A stretch of 64,000 nucleotides of DNA from contig DATGLK010000044.1 in assembly GCA_035294265.1 (NCBI GenBank), positions 1 to 64,000 of the forward strand, read 5' to 3'. Within the stretch, counting starts at the first letter, position 1. Each line of letters starts with the position of its first letter. The notes beneath the pieces were generated by a model, which was not told the DNA's origin, did not search any database, and saw only the letters and a program-made list of their open reading frames with translations. Positions 25,594-34,087 of this stretch are shown one piece after another. The stretch is from Candidatus Binataceae bacterium (GTDB lineage Bacteria; Desulfobacterota; Binatia; Binatales; Binataceae). Made by a program: the position numbers and the translations under genes.

Positions 25594-27138
25594 TCAGGTT
25601 TGGATAGGCTGTGCGCGCAAGTACTCGCACACGGCACTAAACAATCCGTCGACGGTGTACTCGCGAGCACTGGCCACTACATTGAAGCCGTACTGGCGCG
25701 CGGTCTGCTCCGTGATCGGTCCGATTGTGGCCGCGGCTTGTCCGGGCGAAAGCGGCCCAATGAGAGCGCTGAAATTGCTCACCGTGCTGGAACTGGTGAA
25801 TGTCACCAGGTCGATCCCGCCCTCGGCCAGTCGGCCGCGCAAACGGTCCAACCCTGGCGATTGCGGCATCACCGTGCGATAGGCCGCCACCGCGTTAACT
25901 TCGGCGGCCCCGGCAGCGCGCAACATCTCGAGCAGCACTTCGCGTGCCATCTGCGCGCGCGGAATAAGGAAGCGTGCACCGCTAATTCGCTGCAGGCCGA
26001 TCGCTGGAATAATCGCTTCGGCACGGTATTCTGCGGGCACCGCGTCGGCAAGCAAACCGCAGTCACCCAGAGCCCGGGCAGTGGCGGGGCCGATTGCGGC
26101 CAGGCGCGCATGGCCCAGCGCACGCACGTCGAGCTTAAGTTCACGCAAGCGGCGCATGAACCATCGCACGCCGTTGGCACTGGTGAAGACAATCCAGTCG
26201 TAGCCAGCCAAATCGGCCAACGCTCGATCCAGTAAGGTGTAATCCTCGGGCGGCTGAGCCGCGATAGTGGGCACTTCAAAAACCTCGGCCCCGGCCTCGC
26301 GTAGGCGGTCGGCCAGCGGGCCCGCCTCGGCGCGAGCGCGGGTAACCACTATCCGTCGGCCGAACAATGGCCGCTGCTCGAACCATTGAAGCTGCGCACG
26401 CAGGCCCGCAACCGCGCCAATCACGAAGATCGCGGGCGAGGCGAGTTGAGCGCGCTCGACCTCGCGCGCCAGCTGGGCCAAGCTGGTGACCAAGCTACGC
26501 TGTGCCGCCCCGGTGCCGTGGCTGATGGCGGCCGCGGGAGTTTCGGCCGGCAGCCCGGCGGCAAGCAACTCCGCCGTGATTGCGTGCAAACGCGCATGCG
26601 CCATCAAGAGGACCAGGGTGCCGCGTTGGCCAGCCGCACGAGCCAAATCAGCCCATGGAACGGCCGCTTCGGGCTGTTTGGTGCGGTCCTGATGGCCGGT
26701 GACAATAGCTACGAACGAGCCATAATCGCGGTGGGTCAAAGGGATGCCGGCGAAGGCCGGAACCGCAATCGCCGAACTGATCCCCGGCACCACTTCGAAG
26801 TGGATTCCAGCGTGTGCCAAGGCTAGTCCTTCTTCGCCGCCCCGTCCAAAAATGAACGGATCGCCGCCCTTGAGGCGCACCACAGTCAAGCCGGCTTGGG
26901 CCTTTTCCACCAGCAGGCGATTGATTTCCTCCTGCTCCATTGCCCGCCCGCCACCGCCCCGTTTACCGGCATAGATTTTTTCGGCCTGCGCCGGCGCCAG
27001 AGCCAGCAATTCTTCATTACTCAAGCGGTCGTAGATTACGACATCGGCACGAGCCAGCAGACGGGCCGCGCGCACAGTAAGTAGATCAACCGCGCCGGGA
27101 CCAGCGCCCACCAGATAGACGCTACCTGCAGCAGGCAT
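25594..27138 (-). CDS. cobA-hemD: Fused uroporphyrinogen-III C-methyltransferase / uroporphyrinogen-III synthase
   Basis: This gene encodes 514 residues. The N-terminal half (to about 250) is a SUMT: VYLVGAGPGAVDLLTVRA, VIYDRL, VRLKGGDPFIFGRGGEE and GISSAIAVPAFAGIPLTHR. The C-terminal half is a HemD domain (RRIVVTRARAEAGPLADRLR, FTSANGV, TFTSSSTVSNF). The protein makes uroporphyrinogen III and methylates it to precorrin-2, so it feeds both heme and siroheme/corrinoid branches. Its ATG shares one base with the hemC stop (TGATG), so translation is coupled. Confidence 0.96.
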   Translation of the reverse strand: MPAAGSVYLVGAGPGAVDLLTVRAARLLARADVVIYDRLSNEELLALAPAQAEKIYAGKRGGGGRAMEQEEINRLLVEKAQAGLTVVRLKGGDPFIFGRGGEEGLALAHAGIHFEVVPGISSAIAVPAFAGIPLTHRDYGSFVAIVTGHQDRTKQPEAAVPWADLARAAGQRGTLVLLMAHARLHAITAELLAAGLPAETPAAAISHGTGAAQRSLVTSLAQLAREVERAQLASPAIFVIGAVAGLRAQLQWFEQRPLFGRRIVVTRARAEAGPLADRLREAGAEVFEVPTIAAQPPEDYTLLDRALADLAGYDWIVFTSANGVRWFMRRLRELKLDVRALGHARLAAIGPATARALGDCGLLADAVPAEYRAEAIIPAIGLQRISGARFLIPRAQMAREVLLEMLRAAGAAEVNAVAAYRTVMPQSPGLDRLRGRLAEGGIDLVTFTSSSTVSNFSALIGPLSPGQAAATIGPITEQTARQYGFNVVASAREYTVDGLFSAVCEYLRAQPIQT

Positions 27139-28073
27139 CAGAGGATCAGCTCGTGGGCGCCGTTGGCAATCATGCGCTGGGCCAGCGCCCTGGCCGCCTC
27201 GGTGACAAGCGTCGTTTCGGGACTACCCACCCGCCTTACCTCGTCGCCCAGCCATCGCGTACCGTCCAGGCTAAACAGCGAAGCGCGGAGGGTAATGGCC
27301 CCGGGGCCGGCCCACGCCCGCACACCAACGGGGGAGGCACACGACGCTCCCAAGGCGGCCAGAAAAGCGCGTTCGGCGTCCACCTCACAGCGCGTGACGT
27401 GGTCGTTTAGAGCCGCGACCGCGGCATCAACTTCAGGATCATCGGCGACCAGGCCGGTGCTGAGCGCCTCAAGGGCCAACGCCCCCTGGCCACCGGCCGG
27501 AACGAAGTCGCACTCGGGGAGGCGATGCCAAGCTAGATGGGAGGCGCGGCCCAATCGCTTCAGGCCGGCCAGCGCCAAGATAATGGCGTCGAACTCTCCG
27601 GCGGCAAGCTTGGCCAAGCGGGTATCGACGTTGCCACGCAGCGGGCGGACGTCAAGGTCGGGACGCTGGCGCAAGGCCTCGAACCGCCGGCGCATCGAGG
27701 CAGTTCCCAGGCGGGCGCGAGCGGGTAACTGGGCCAAGCCCGGCGCGCCAATGAGCACGTCGGCAGCATCTTCACGCGCCGGCACCGCGACTAGTCTGAA
27801 TTGCGGCGCGAGCTGAGCGGGGAGATCTTTCATCGAGTGGACCGCCAGGTCGATCCTGTCCTCAAGCAGGGCCTGCTCCAGTTCGCGCACGAACAAGCCT
27901 TTGCCGCCGATTTGCGCCAACGAGGGTGCGGCAAGCCGATCACCCGTGGTGCTGATCGGTACGATCTGCCATTTCAGATCCGGACGCACCTGGCGCAATT
28001 GGCGGGCGATCAGACCAGTTTGGGCCAACGCCAGTTGACTGGGACGCGAACCGATTCGCACCTGTAGCGCCAT
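27138..28073 (-). CDS. hemC: Hydroxymethylbilane synthase (porphobilinogen deaminase)
   Basis: This gene encodes 311 residues. RIGSRPSQLALAQT is at the N-terminus, SMKDLPAQL and the Arg-rich GTASMRRRFEALRQRP follow, and LGASCASPVGV carries the cysteine that holds the dipyrromethane cofactor. It joins four porphobilinogens into hydroxymethylbilane. It sits 12 bases after hemA and overlaps cobA-hemD by one base, within the heme operon. Confidence 0.97.
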   Translation of the reverse strand: MALQVRIGSRPSQLALAQTGLIARQLRQVRPDLKWQIVPISTTGDRLAAPSLAQIGGKGLFVRELEQALLEDRIDLAVHSMKDLPAQLAPQFRLVAVPAREDAADVLIGAPGLAQLPARARLGTASMRRRFEALRQRPDLDVRPLRGNVDTRLAKLAAGEFDAIILALAGLKRLGRASHLAWHRLPECDFVPAGGQGALALEALSTGLVADDPEVDAAVAALNDHVTRCEVDAERAFLAALGASCASPVGVRAWAGPGAITLRASLFSLDGTRWLGDEVRRVGSPETTLVTEAARALAQRMIANGAHELIL

Positions 28074-28085
28074 CCTGCAGTGCCC

Positions 28086-29447
28086 TCAGTCCTCGCTCTC
28101 CTCGCCGTCCTCGCGCGCGTCCGCCACAGCCGCGCGAGTGTCGGCCAGCGTGACCAAGTCAGCCCCCAGCAGCCGGCGCGCCACCTCGGCCACATAGGCG
28201 GCATCGGCAACACCGCGGCTGCGGCGCAGTTCAGAGACGATTTGGTGGAGAATCTTGTTGACGAGGCCACGGGTTAGCCCCTCGATGTGGGCCCGTTGGC
28301 GCGCGGGCAAGGCCGCCAGCCAAGCGCGATGACGGTCCAGTTCGACCGTGCGCAAGCGCTCGATATTGGCGCGGATATCCTTGATAGCGGGGACCAAATC
28401 CAAGCCCGAAACCCAACGCCAAAACGCCTCCAGCTCCAATTCGACAATTTGCTCGGCCTCCTGCGCCGCGCGAGCACGCTCGCCGCGAGTGTCTTCGACT
28501 ACCGCGGCCAGATCGTCGATATCGTAGAGATAGACGTTTTCCAGTTCATTGAGTTGGGGTTGGAAATTGCGCGGCACCCCAAGGTCGATGAGAAAGACCG
28601 GGCGGTACTTGCGCTCGTGCATCGCGGCCCGTAATTCATCGAGTGTGAGCAGTGGCCGCGCGGTGGTAAGCGAGCCGATTATGACGTCCGCAATCTTCAA
28701 GTAAGGCTTGAAATTGTCGAGAGGCACGGCGGTGCCGCCCAAGCCACGTGCCAAGGCCACCGCACGATCGAAGGTGCGATTGGTGATGAGGAGCGATTCC
28801 ACTCCCAATCGGCCCAGTTGGCGAGCGGTAGTCTCGGCCATTTCGCCCGCACCCAACAGCAGAACGGTTTTGTGCTCGAGCGAATCGAAAATCTGACGGG
28901 CCAGAGTAATCGCAGCAGTGCTGACCGAAACTGCACCGTGACCGATCAGGGTTTGTTCGCGAACCTTCTTGGCAACGGCAAAAGCCCGGTGAAAGGCGCG
29001 ATGAAGGATAAGGCCCACAGTACCGGCTTCGGCGGCCTGGGTATACGCGGCTTTGAGCTGACCCAGGATCTGCGGTTCGCCCACCACCATCGAATCCAGA
29101 CTGGCCCCCACGCGGAAGAGATGGCGCACCGCGTCGCGCCCCTGGAGGCGATAGATGCTGGCGGCAAACCCCGCACTAGCCAAGCCACGCTCAATGGCAA
29201 CAAACTCCACGGCTTGAGCCGCGGCTTGGTCGGCCTGCGCGCTTACCCCGATTAACTCGACCCGGTTACAGGTCGATAGGAGCGCGGCTTCGCTCAAGGC
29301 AGGGACCTGTTGGCGCAGACGGCCGAGCACCGCAGCTATCTCGTCATCGGCAAAAGCCAGCTGCTCGCGCAGCCCAACCGCGGCGGTGCGATGATTGATT
29401 CCGGTGATGAGCAGGTTCTGTTTCACGTCAGCCGAAGCTGCCCCCAT
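28086..29447 (-). CDS. hemA: Glutamyl-tRNA reductase
   Basis: This gene encodes 453 residues from the ATG at 29447, or 446 from a GTG at 29426. The catalytic Cys is in LLSTCNRVELIG, the substrate-binding region is GEPQILGQLKAAY, the NADPH domain has VLLLGAGEMAETTARQL, and a C-terminal dimerisation helix follows. It commits glutamyl-tRNA to aminolevulinate by the C5 route; the partner hemL is not in the window. The start overlaps the end of ccsA/hemX. Regulation by heme at the protein N-terminus, as in enterobacteria, cannot be judged. Confidence 0.96.
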   Translation of the reverse strand: MGAASADVKQNLLITGINHRTAAVGLREQLAFADDEIAAVLGRLRQQVPALSEAALLSTCNRVELIGVSAQADQAAAQAVEFVAIERGLASAGFAASIYRLQGRDAVRHLFRVGASLDSMVVGEPQILGQLKAAYTQAAEAGTVGLILHRAFHRAFAVAKKVREQTLIGHGAVSVSTAAITLARQIFDSLEHKTVLLLGAGEMAETTARQLGRLGVESLLITNRTFDRAVALARGLGGTAVPLDNFKPYLKIADVIIGSLTTARPLLTLDELRAAMHERKYRPVFLIDLGVPRNFQPQLNELENVYLYDIDDLAAVVEDTRGERARAAQEAEQIVELELEAFWRWVSGLDLVPAIKDIRANIERLRTVELDRHRAWLAALPARQRAHIEGLTRGLVNKILHQIVSELRRSRGVADAAYVAEVARRLLGADLVTLADTRAAVADAREDGEESED

Positions 29448-30249
29448 GCTTGCCTGGAGAAAGCAGGCTCAAGCCCACGAAAGAACCGGCCAGGATAACG
29501 AACACCATGATGGTCAGGGTGGCGGCCCGCCGCCCGCGCCAGCCCGCGGTTAAACGCGATTCCAACAATGCGGCATACAGCACCCAGGTGACAAGCGCCC
29601 ACGACTCGCGCGGTTCCCAAGACCAGAAATGGCCCCAGGTATTCCGAGCCCACAGCGCACCGCTCAAAATCGCCAGAGACAGCAGTAGAAAGCCCCACCC
29701 CAGCAAACGATAGTTAACCTGATCCAGCCGCTCTAGGCTGGGCATCTTGCCCAATGCCCCAGGCAAAGGGCGATGCGCCTTGAGCCTGGATTCTTCGAAA
29801 AGATAGACCACGCTGACCACGGCGGCGAGCAGCAACAAGGCTTCGCCAAGAAAAGCGAGGCTGACGTGAACCGGCAACCACAGGCTGCGCAGAGTATGGG
29901 GCAGTTTGCCGCTGCCTCCGCTCATCGCTTCAGCCGCGCCTAGAGCGATCAGGGCGGCGGACGCGACCAAGGCGCCGATCACCGCCAGCCGAAAGCGAAT
30001 TATCAAAAACAATCCCAACAAGGCTGTGAGCCAGGCCAGAAAGGAAAGCGCCTCGGGAAAATTTCCCACCGGCAAGTTACCGCTGGCCCAGCCACGACCA
30101 ATCAGCGCACCGGCATGAAATATCACGGCTGCGCTGAGAACCCCAATCGCCCAGCGACTTAGATTAGCCACGCGCCAGCTGAAGTCCACCGCAAACAGGG
30201 CGAAGGATAAGGCGTAGCATAGCAGCGCTGCCACCAGCCATAGCATCAT
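29428..30249 (-). CDS. Cytochrome c assembly (CcsA/HemX-like) membrane protein
   Basis: This gene encodes 273 residues with eight predicted membrane helices and the heme-handling motif WGHFWSWEPRESWALVTW near residue 215. The family includes CcsA/ResC, which delivers heme for cytochrome c maturation, and HemX, which in Bacillus lies beside hemA and lowers HemA level. The short length and position directly upstream of hemA fit HemX; the intact tryptophan-rich motif fits heme binding. It overlaps the sirC-like gene by 4 bases. Confidence 0.9.
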   Translation of the reverse strand: MMLWLVAALLCYALSFALFAVDFSWRVANLSRWAIGVLSAAVIFHAGALIGRGWASGNLPVGNFPEALSFLAWLTALLGLFLIIRFRLAVIGALVASAALIALGAAEAMSGGSGKLPHTLRSLWLPVHVSLAFLGEALLLLAAVVSVVYLFEESRLKAHRPLPGALGKMPSLERLDQVNYRLLGWGFLLLSLAILSGALWARNTWGHFWSWEPRESWALVTWVLYAALLESRLTAGWRGRRAATLTIMVFVILAGSFVGLSLLSPGKHGGSFG

Positions 30250-30941
30250 GGTTTAACTCTGGGGATGCAGGCGACTGACGCGGGGGCCAAACCGATTTCG
30301 ACCCAGGGGAGGGTCGCCTCCAGGCTGCGCTCGACGATCTCGGCGGCGGCCTGGGTATCGCCCCGCACCAAGGCCGCTTCCAAGTCGCCATCGTGTAGCG
30401 CGGCCAGTTTGCGGGCGCGCTCCTGAGGGCGAGGTTCGTTGCGCTTGAGCCAATCCCGCGCTGCTGCCATAATTTCAACCATTACTTCAAGTTCGGGAGA
30501 GAGCTGGGCCGCTATTCGGGTCCGCAGTCGGGCGGCCAGCGTGGGGCTGGCACCGGCGGTCGAGACGGCCACCTGCAAGCGGCCGCGACGCGCAACCGCG
30601 GGTACAATGAAGGTGCAACATTCAAGCTGATCGGCGACATTAACAAGAACCTCGAGCCGGCGCGCTTCGGCGTGAATCTGGCGTCCCAGGTCGGGATCAT
30701 TCACGGCGCAGTAGATAATGCCGTAACCCGACAAGTCACCGGGTTGATAGCAGCGCTCCACGTGGGTTAAGCGGCCCGCGTCACGCGCTTGACGCAAGGC
30801 CGGAACCAAAGTGGGACTAATTACCGTCAGACAAGCGCCGGCAGACAGCAGGCTCTCACATTTGCGCTGTGCCACCGCGCCCCCGCCAATCACCAGGCAG
30901 CGGCGCCCTTCCATTTCGATAAACAAAGGGATAAAGCCCAT
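30246..30941 (-). CDS. sirC: Precorrin-2 dehydrogenase / sirohydrochlorin ferrochelatase
   Basis: This gene encodes 231 residues, matching the N-terminal module of CysG or stand-alone SirC/Met8. The NAD-binding motif CLVIGGGAVAQRKCESLL is near residue 14, then IIYCAVNDPDLGRQIHAEA and VAVSTAGASPTLAARLR. It oxidises precorrin-2 to sirohydrochlorin and, in Met8-like enzymes, may insert iron to give siroheme. It is the first gene of the heme operon sirC-ccsA/hemX-hemA-hemC-cobA/hemD. Confidence 0.93.
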   Translation of the reverse strand: MGFIPLFIEMEGRRCLVIGGGAVAQRKCESLLSAGACLTVISPTLVPALRQARDAGRLTHVERCYQPGDLSGYGIIYCAVNDPDLGRQIHAEARRLEVLVNVADQLECCTFIVPAVARRGRLQVAVSTAGASPTLAARLRTRIAAQLSPELEVMVEIMAAARDWLKRNEPRPQERARKLAALHDGDLEAALVRGDTQAAAEIVERSLEATLPWVEIGLAPASVACIPRVKP

Positions 30942-31169
30942 CGTCCCGGATCGCGATTGTATTACAGGCTAAGCAAGTGAGGCGAGCGGGGCCAAAGGTC
31001 GAAGTCAGCGCTGTTGCTTGCTATCCAGGTCGGCGCTTGCTGCTATATTTTGGCGGCTTTCGAGAAAGCCGGCCGCTTACTCAGGCTGGACTTTGAGCGA
31101 GGTCCGGGCATACTGAGAACCATTGACGGCTTGGTGAACAAAGCGGCTAGTTTTGAGGTTTGAGCCACA

Positions 31170-31532
31170 GTGAATGACAATTGGCAGATGGTTATCTGGA
31201 ACGACATCAACTATGTCGCACGGATGCGCGTGCGGGAGGATGGACGGGCTGAGTTCGAGGCCTTTCGGATCTTTCGCTTCGAAGAAAGCGGCCGCGTGCT
31301 GTACAACCCAGGCGACTATGAGATCAACACCGATCCGGTTTCGGATCTGGATGCTGCTCAGCGCTTTGTCAGTGGCGAGATCGCGGCCGACGGTTGGTCC
31401 AGTGTCCATTTCAACGAGCAGGAGCGCACGCCCCTGTTTTTCGGCTCCAAGAACGATGCTGCCAGCATGGGACTGCTGATTGCCCGGCTGTACGATTTAG
31501 CCCACAGCCTGTTAAACAACCCCAAATGGTAA
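31170..31532 (+). CDS. Hypothetical protein (120 aa)
   Basis: This gene encodes 120 residues from a GTG start. The composition is rich in acidic and aromatic residues and alternates strand-like segments (ARMRVREDGRAEFEAFRIFRF) with a C-terminal helix ending in LYDLAHSLLNN. No signal peptide, cysteine motif or known domain was recognised. It lies 76 bases before the methyltransferase gene, and the pair may be co-transcribed with the molybdenum storage genes. It is divergent from the heme operon. Confidence 0.6.
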   Translation: MNDNWQMVIWNDINYVARMRVREDGRAEFEAFRIFRFEESGRVLYNPGDYEINTDPVSDLDAAQRFVSGEIAADGWSSVHFNEQERTPLFFGSKNDAASMGLLIARLYDLAHSLLNNPKW

Positions 31533-31608
31533 CCGCACATGAGCACCGCCCGCTTGCTCCCATACCTGGGGTCAGGTGCAGGCCCGGCAACCCGAACCTG
31601 GGCCTGCG

Positions 31609-32364
31609 ATGAGGTCGTTTGACCCGATTGCTGTTCAATTCGAAGCGCCGCGCGCATGGCCGCCCCACATTTCACTCCAATTCCAACAGGCCCTCCTGAG
31701 CGGCAGCGAAGTGCCGGGCGACGCACGGATACTCGAAATCGGCTGCGGCACCGGACGCGTGGGCAAAGGGCTTTGCCGGGCAGGCGCCCATTACCTCGGC
31801 CTGGACCATTCCAAGGCGATGCTGGCAGAGTTTTGCCGAGAGCTGGCCGGCGCACCTGTGGTTTGCGCCGAGGGCGCGCAACTGCCCTTCGCATCGCGAG
31901 GGTTTGATTTAACCCTGCTCATCCAGGTCATTGGACCACGCGCTGACTGGCCGCAGGTCTTGGCCGAAGCCATCCGCGTGCTGCGCCCGGGCGGGGTGCT
32001 CGCAATGGGCCGGCGCGAGCGGGCCGCGGACAGCCTAGAGGCGCGCCTCAATCGCAAACTCAATGAACTGATACCGGCCGCGCGCGAGGACGCACAGCGC
32101 AATCGCGGCCAGGCGCGTCAGTGGCTAGAGGCATGCAGCCTACGCCATCGGGAAATTTTGGCCGCAAGCTGGAGCGAAAACCACTCGGTGAGCCAATTTA
32201 TCGAACGCAAACGCAGCGCCGCGCGCTTTCGCCGCCTCCCTCAAGCGACCCAGGATGGGGCGCTATTGGCCCTGGAGTGCTGGGCGCGCGAAACCATCGG
32301 GGAGCTTGATCGACTCTGGCCGCAGGAGCAAGGTCTGGTGCTTGAGCTTTTTTGGCCTCGCTGA
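31609..32364 (+). CDS. Class I SAM-dependent methyltransferase
   Basis: This gene encodes 251 residues. The SAM-binding core is clear: ARILEIGCGTGRVGKGLC (motif I, about residues 38-55), LGLDHSKAMLAEF (motif II) and LRPGGVLAMGRRER (post-III). The C-terminal half is helical and Arg-rich. The closest general resemblance is to methyltransferase-11 family small-molecule enzymes. An alternative GTG at 31576 exists. It ends 10 bases before the molybdenum storage genes, so a functional link is possible but unproven. Confidence 0.82.
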   Translation: MRSFDPIAVQFEAPRAWPPHISLQFQQALLSGSEVPGDARILEIGCGTGRVGKGLCRAGAHYLGLDHSKAMLAEFCRELAGAPVVCAEGAQLPFASRGFDLTLLIQVIGPRADWPQVLAEAIRVLRPGGVLAMGRRERAADSLEARLNRKLNELIPAAREDAQRNRGQARQWLEACSLRHREILAASWSENHSVSQFIERKRSAARFRRLPQATQDGALLALECWARETIGELDRLWPQEQGLVLELFWPR

Positions 32365-32374
32365 AGAAAACACG

Positions 32375-33202
32375 ATGAACCCAGCCCCCACTGACTCACT
32401 TTATTCTCCGCTCGCCGGGCAGATGCTAGAGAAGTCTCTCAACAATCTGACCATGGCTCAGGCCGGCGAAGGGACAGCGGACTATCCGATTTTGCCCTGG
32501 GCCAACGTGGTCAAAATCGGCGGCCAAAGTATCATCGATCGCGGCCGGCAAGCGGTCTACCCCCTAATTGACGAAATTGTCGCCAACCTGGGGCGCCACA
32601 AGATGATCCTGGGTACTGGCGCCGGCACGCGCGCACGCCACATCTACAGCATCGCGCTGGAATTAGGTTTGCCCACTGGAGTCCTGACCGTGCTGGGCAC
32701 CGCGGTGGCCTGGCAGAACGCCGAGATGTTGCACTACCTGCTGGCCAAGCACGGCATCCCCTTTATCGAACCGCTGGGGTTCAGCACCCTACCCCATTAT
32801 TTGTCAGTCAGCGGCGCGGTGGTCTGCCAAGGAATGCCGCCTTATAAACTGTGGGAGGAAAATCCCAGTTATGGCCGTATCCCGCCGCAGCGCACGGACA
32901 CCGGGTGCTTTCTTATCGCCGAGGTCTATGGCGCCCGCAAGATGATCTACGTCAAGGACGAAGCGGGCCTGTACGATTGCGATCCGAAGAAGAATTCCGA
33001 TGCCAAATTCATCTCGCGCATCTCGGTCAGAGAGTTGCTGGAGTTGGATCTGCCCGATTTGATCGTGGAACGCGCGGTGCTGGAGTTGCTGGGCAGAGCG
33101 CGAAACATCAAGGAAATCCAGTTCGTCAACGGACTGCAAGCAGGCCAGCTCAGCTTGGCCCTTTCGGGGAAAGCGGTCGGTTCGGTAATTTACCGCGACT
33201 GA
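32375..33202 (+). CDS. mosB: Molybdenum storage protein subunit, MosB-like
   Basis: This 275-residue amino-acid-kinase-fold protein is close to the beta subunit of the Azotobacter molybdenum storage protein as I recall it: VVKIGGQSIIDRGRQAVYPL, GTGAGTRARHIYSIALELGL, GMPPYKLWEENP, RTDTGCFLIAEVYGARKM and YVKDEAGLYDCDPKKNSDA. MoSto is a heterohexamer that uses ATP to pack polyoxomolybdate clusters. UMP kinase is the nearest alternative, but the pairing with a MosA-like gene and these motifs favour MoSto. The ATG at 32375 follows GAAGAA. Confidence 0.88.
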   Translation: MNPAPTDSLYSPLAGQMLEKSLNNLTMAQAGEGTADYPILPWANVVKIGGQSIIDRGRQAVYPLIDEIVANLGRHKMILGTGAGTRARHIYSIALELGLPTGVLTVLGTAVAWQNAEMLHYLLAKHGIPFIEPLGFSTLPHYLSVSGAVVCQGMPPYKLWEENPSYGRIPPQRTDTGCFLIAEVYGARKMIYVKDEAGLYDCDPKKNSDAKFISRISVRELLELDLPDLIVERAVLELLGRARNIKEIQFVNGLQAGQLSLALSGKAVGSVIYRD

Positions 33203-33215
33203 GGTGGCAGCGCGG

Positions 33216-34031
33216 ATGGCCCAGGACACTAGACATGACAACCACTTGGTCTCACGCCTCATGCGCGAGTCGCTGGTGGATCGCGCAGTGATAGCGGCTA
33301 GCGAAGCACCGGTGGCGGCAATCCTGCCGCAGCTCAATGTTTTGCAAATCGGCGGGCGGATAATCGATCGCGGTGGCGAAGCATTGCCGGCGCTGCTCCA
33401 GGAGATCGTCGCCAATCAGGCCGAGCATGTGCAGGTAATTGGGGTGGGCGCGGGCCTGCGCTCGCGTCACATTTTCGCCGTGGGCGCCGATCTGGGTCTG
33501 CCCACCGGAGTGCTGGCCACGCTCAGCGCCAAAGATGCGGCTCAAAACGCATATATGGTTTCCTGCCTGCTCGCGCGCCACGGCTTTGTGTATCTGGAGG
33601 CACCTTTCATGGTGCAACTGCTACCAGCGATGCTGGCGGCGGCGCGCGGCGCGGTCTTCAATGGCGTACCGCCCTACGACCTATGGGAACATCCCCCGGC
33701 CCATGGCAAACTGCCGCCTCATCGTTCCGACAGCGGCGCTTACATGACGGCCGAGGTCTTCGGCGCCCGCAAAATGATCTTCATCAAAGATGTTGATGGG
33801 CTGTACACCTGCGATCCAACGCAGGGTGGCGATGCCCGGTTCATCGCGCGGATCAGCGTGGACGAACTGCGTCGCTTGAATCCTCCTACATTGCCCCTGG
33901 ATCCGATCCTGTTGGAATTGTTGCCCAAGGCCAAGCTGGTCAAGCAGATTCAGATCATCAACGGTCTGATTGGTGGCAATCTGACTCGCGCGCTGGCGGG
34001 TGAACCGGTGGGCAGTATCATCTATGCTTGA
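33216..34031 (+). CDS. mosA: Molybdenum storage protein subunit, MosA-like
   Basis: This 271-residue protein is a paralogue of the preceding gene, with LQIGGRIIDRGGEALPALL, GVGAGLRSRHIFAVGADLGLP, NGVPPYDLWEHPPAHGKLPP, HRSDSGAYMTAEVFGARKM and FIKDVDGLYTCDP. The alpha subunit of Azotobacter MoSto, as I recall it, has a His-rich stretch after PPY that helps bind molybdate clusters; here PPY is followed by DLWEH instead. The two genes are 13 bases apart and should form an alpha3beta3 complex. A GTG at 33204 is an alternative start. Confidence 0.87.
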   Translation: MAQDTRHDNHLVSRLMRESLVDRAVIAASEAPVAAILPQLNVLQIGGRIIDRGGEALPALLQEIVANQAEHVQVIGVGAGLRSRHIFAVGADLGLPTGVLATLSAKDAAQNAYMVSCLLARHGFVYLEAPFMVQLLPAMLAAARGAVFNGVPPYDLWEHPPAHGKLPPHRSDSGAYMTAEVFGARKMIFIKDVDGLYTCDPTQGGDARFIARISVDELRRLNPPTLPLDPILLELLPKAKLVKQIQIINGLIGGNLTRALAGEPVGSIIYA

Positions 34032-34087
34032 AACATAGGCGTGGATCGGCGCGGGCATCAATTTTTCAGCCAAGGAGCGGCAATTCC

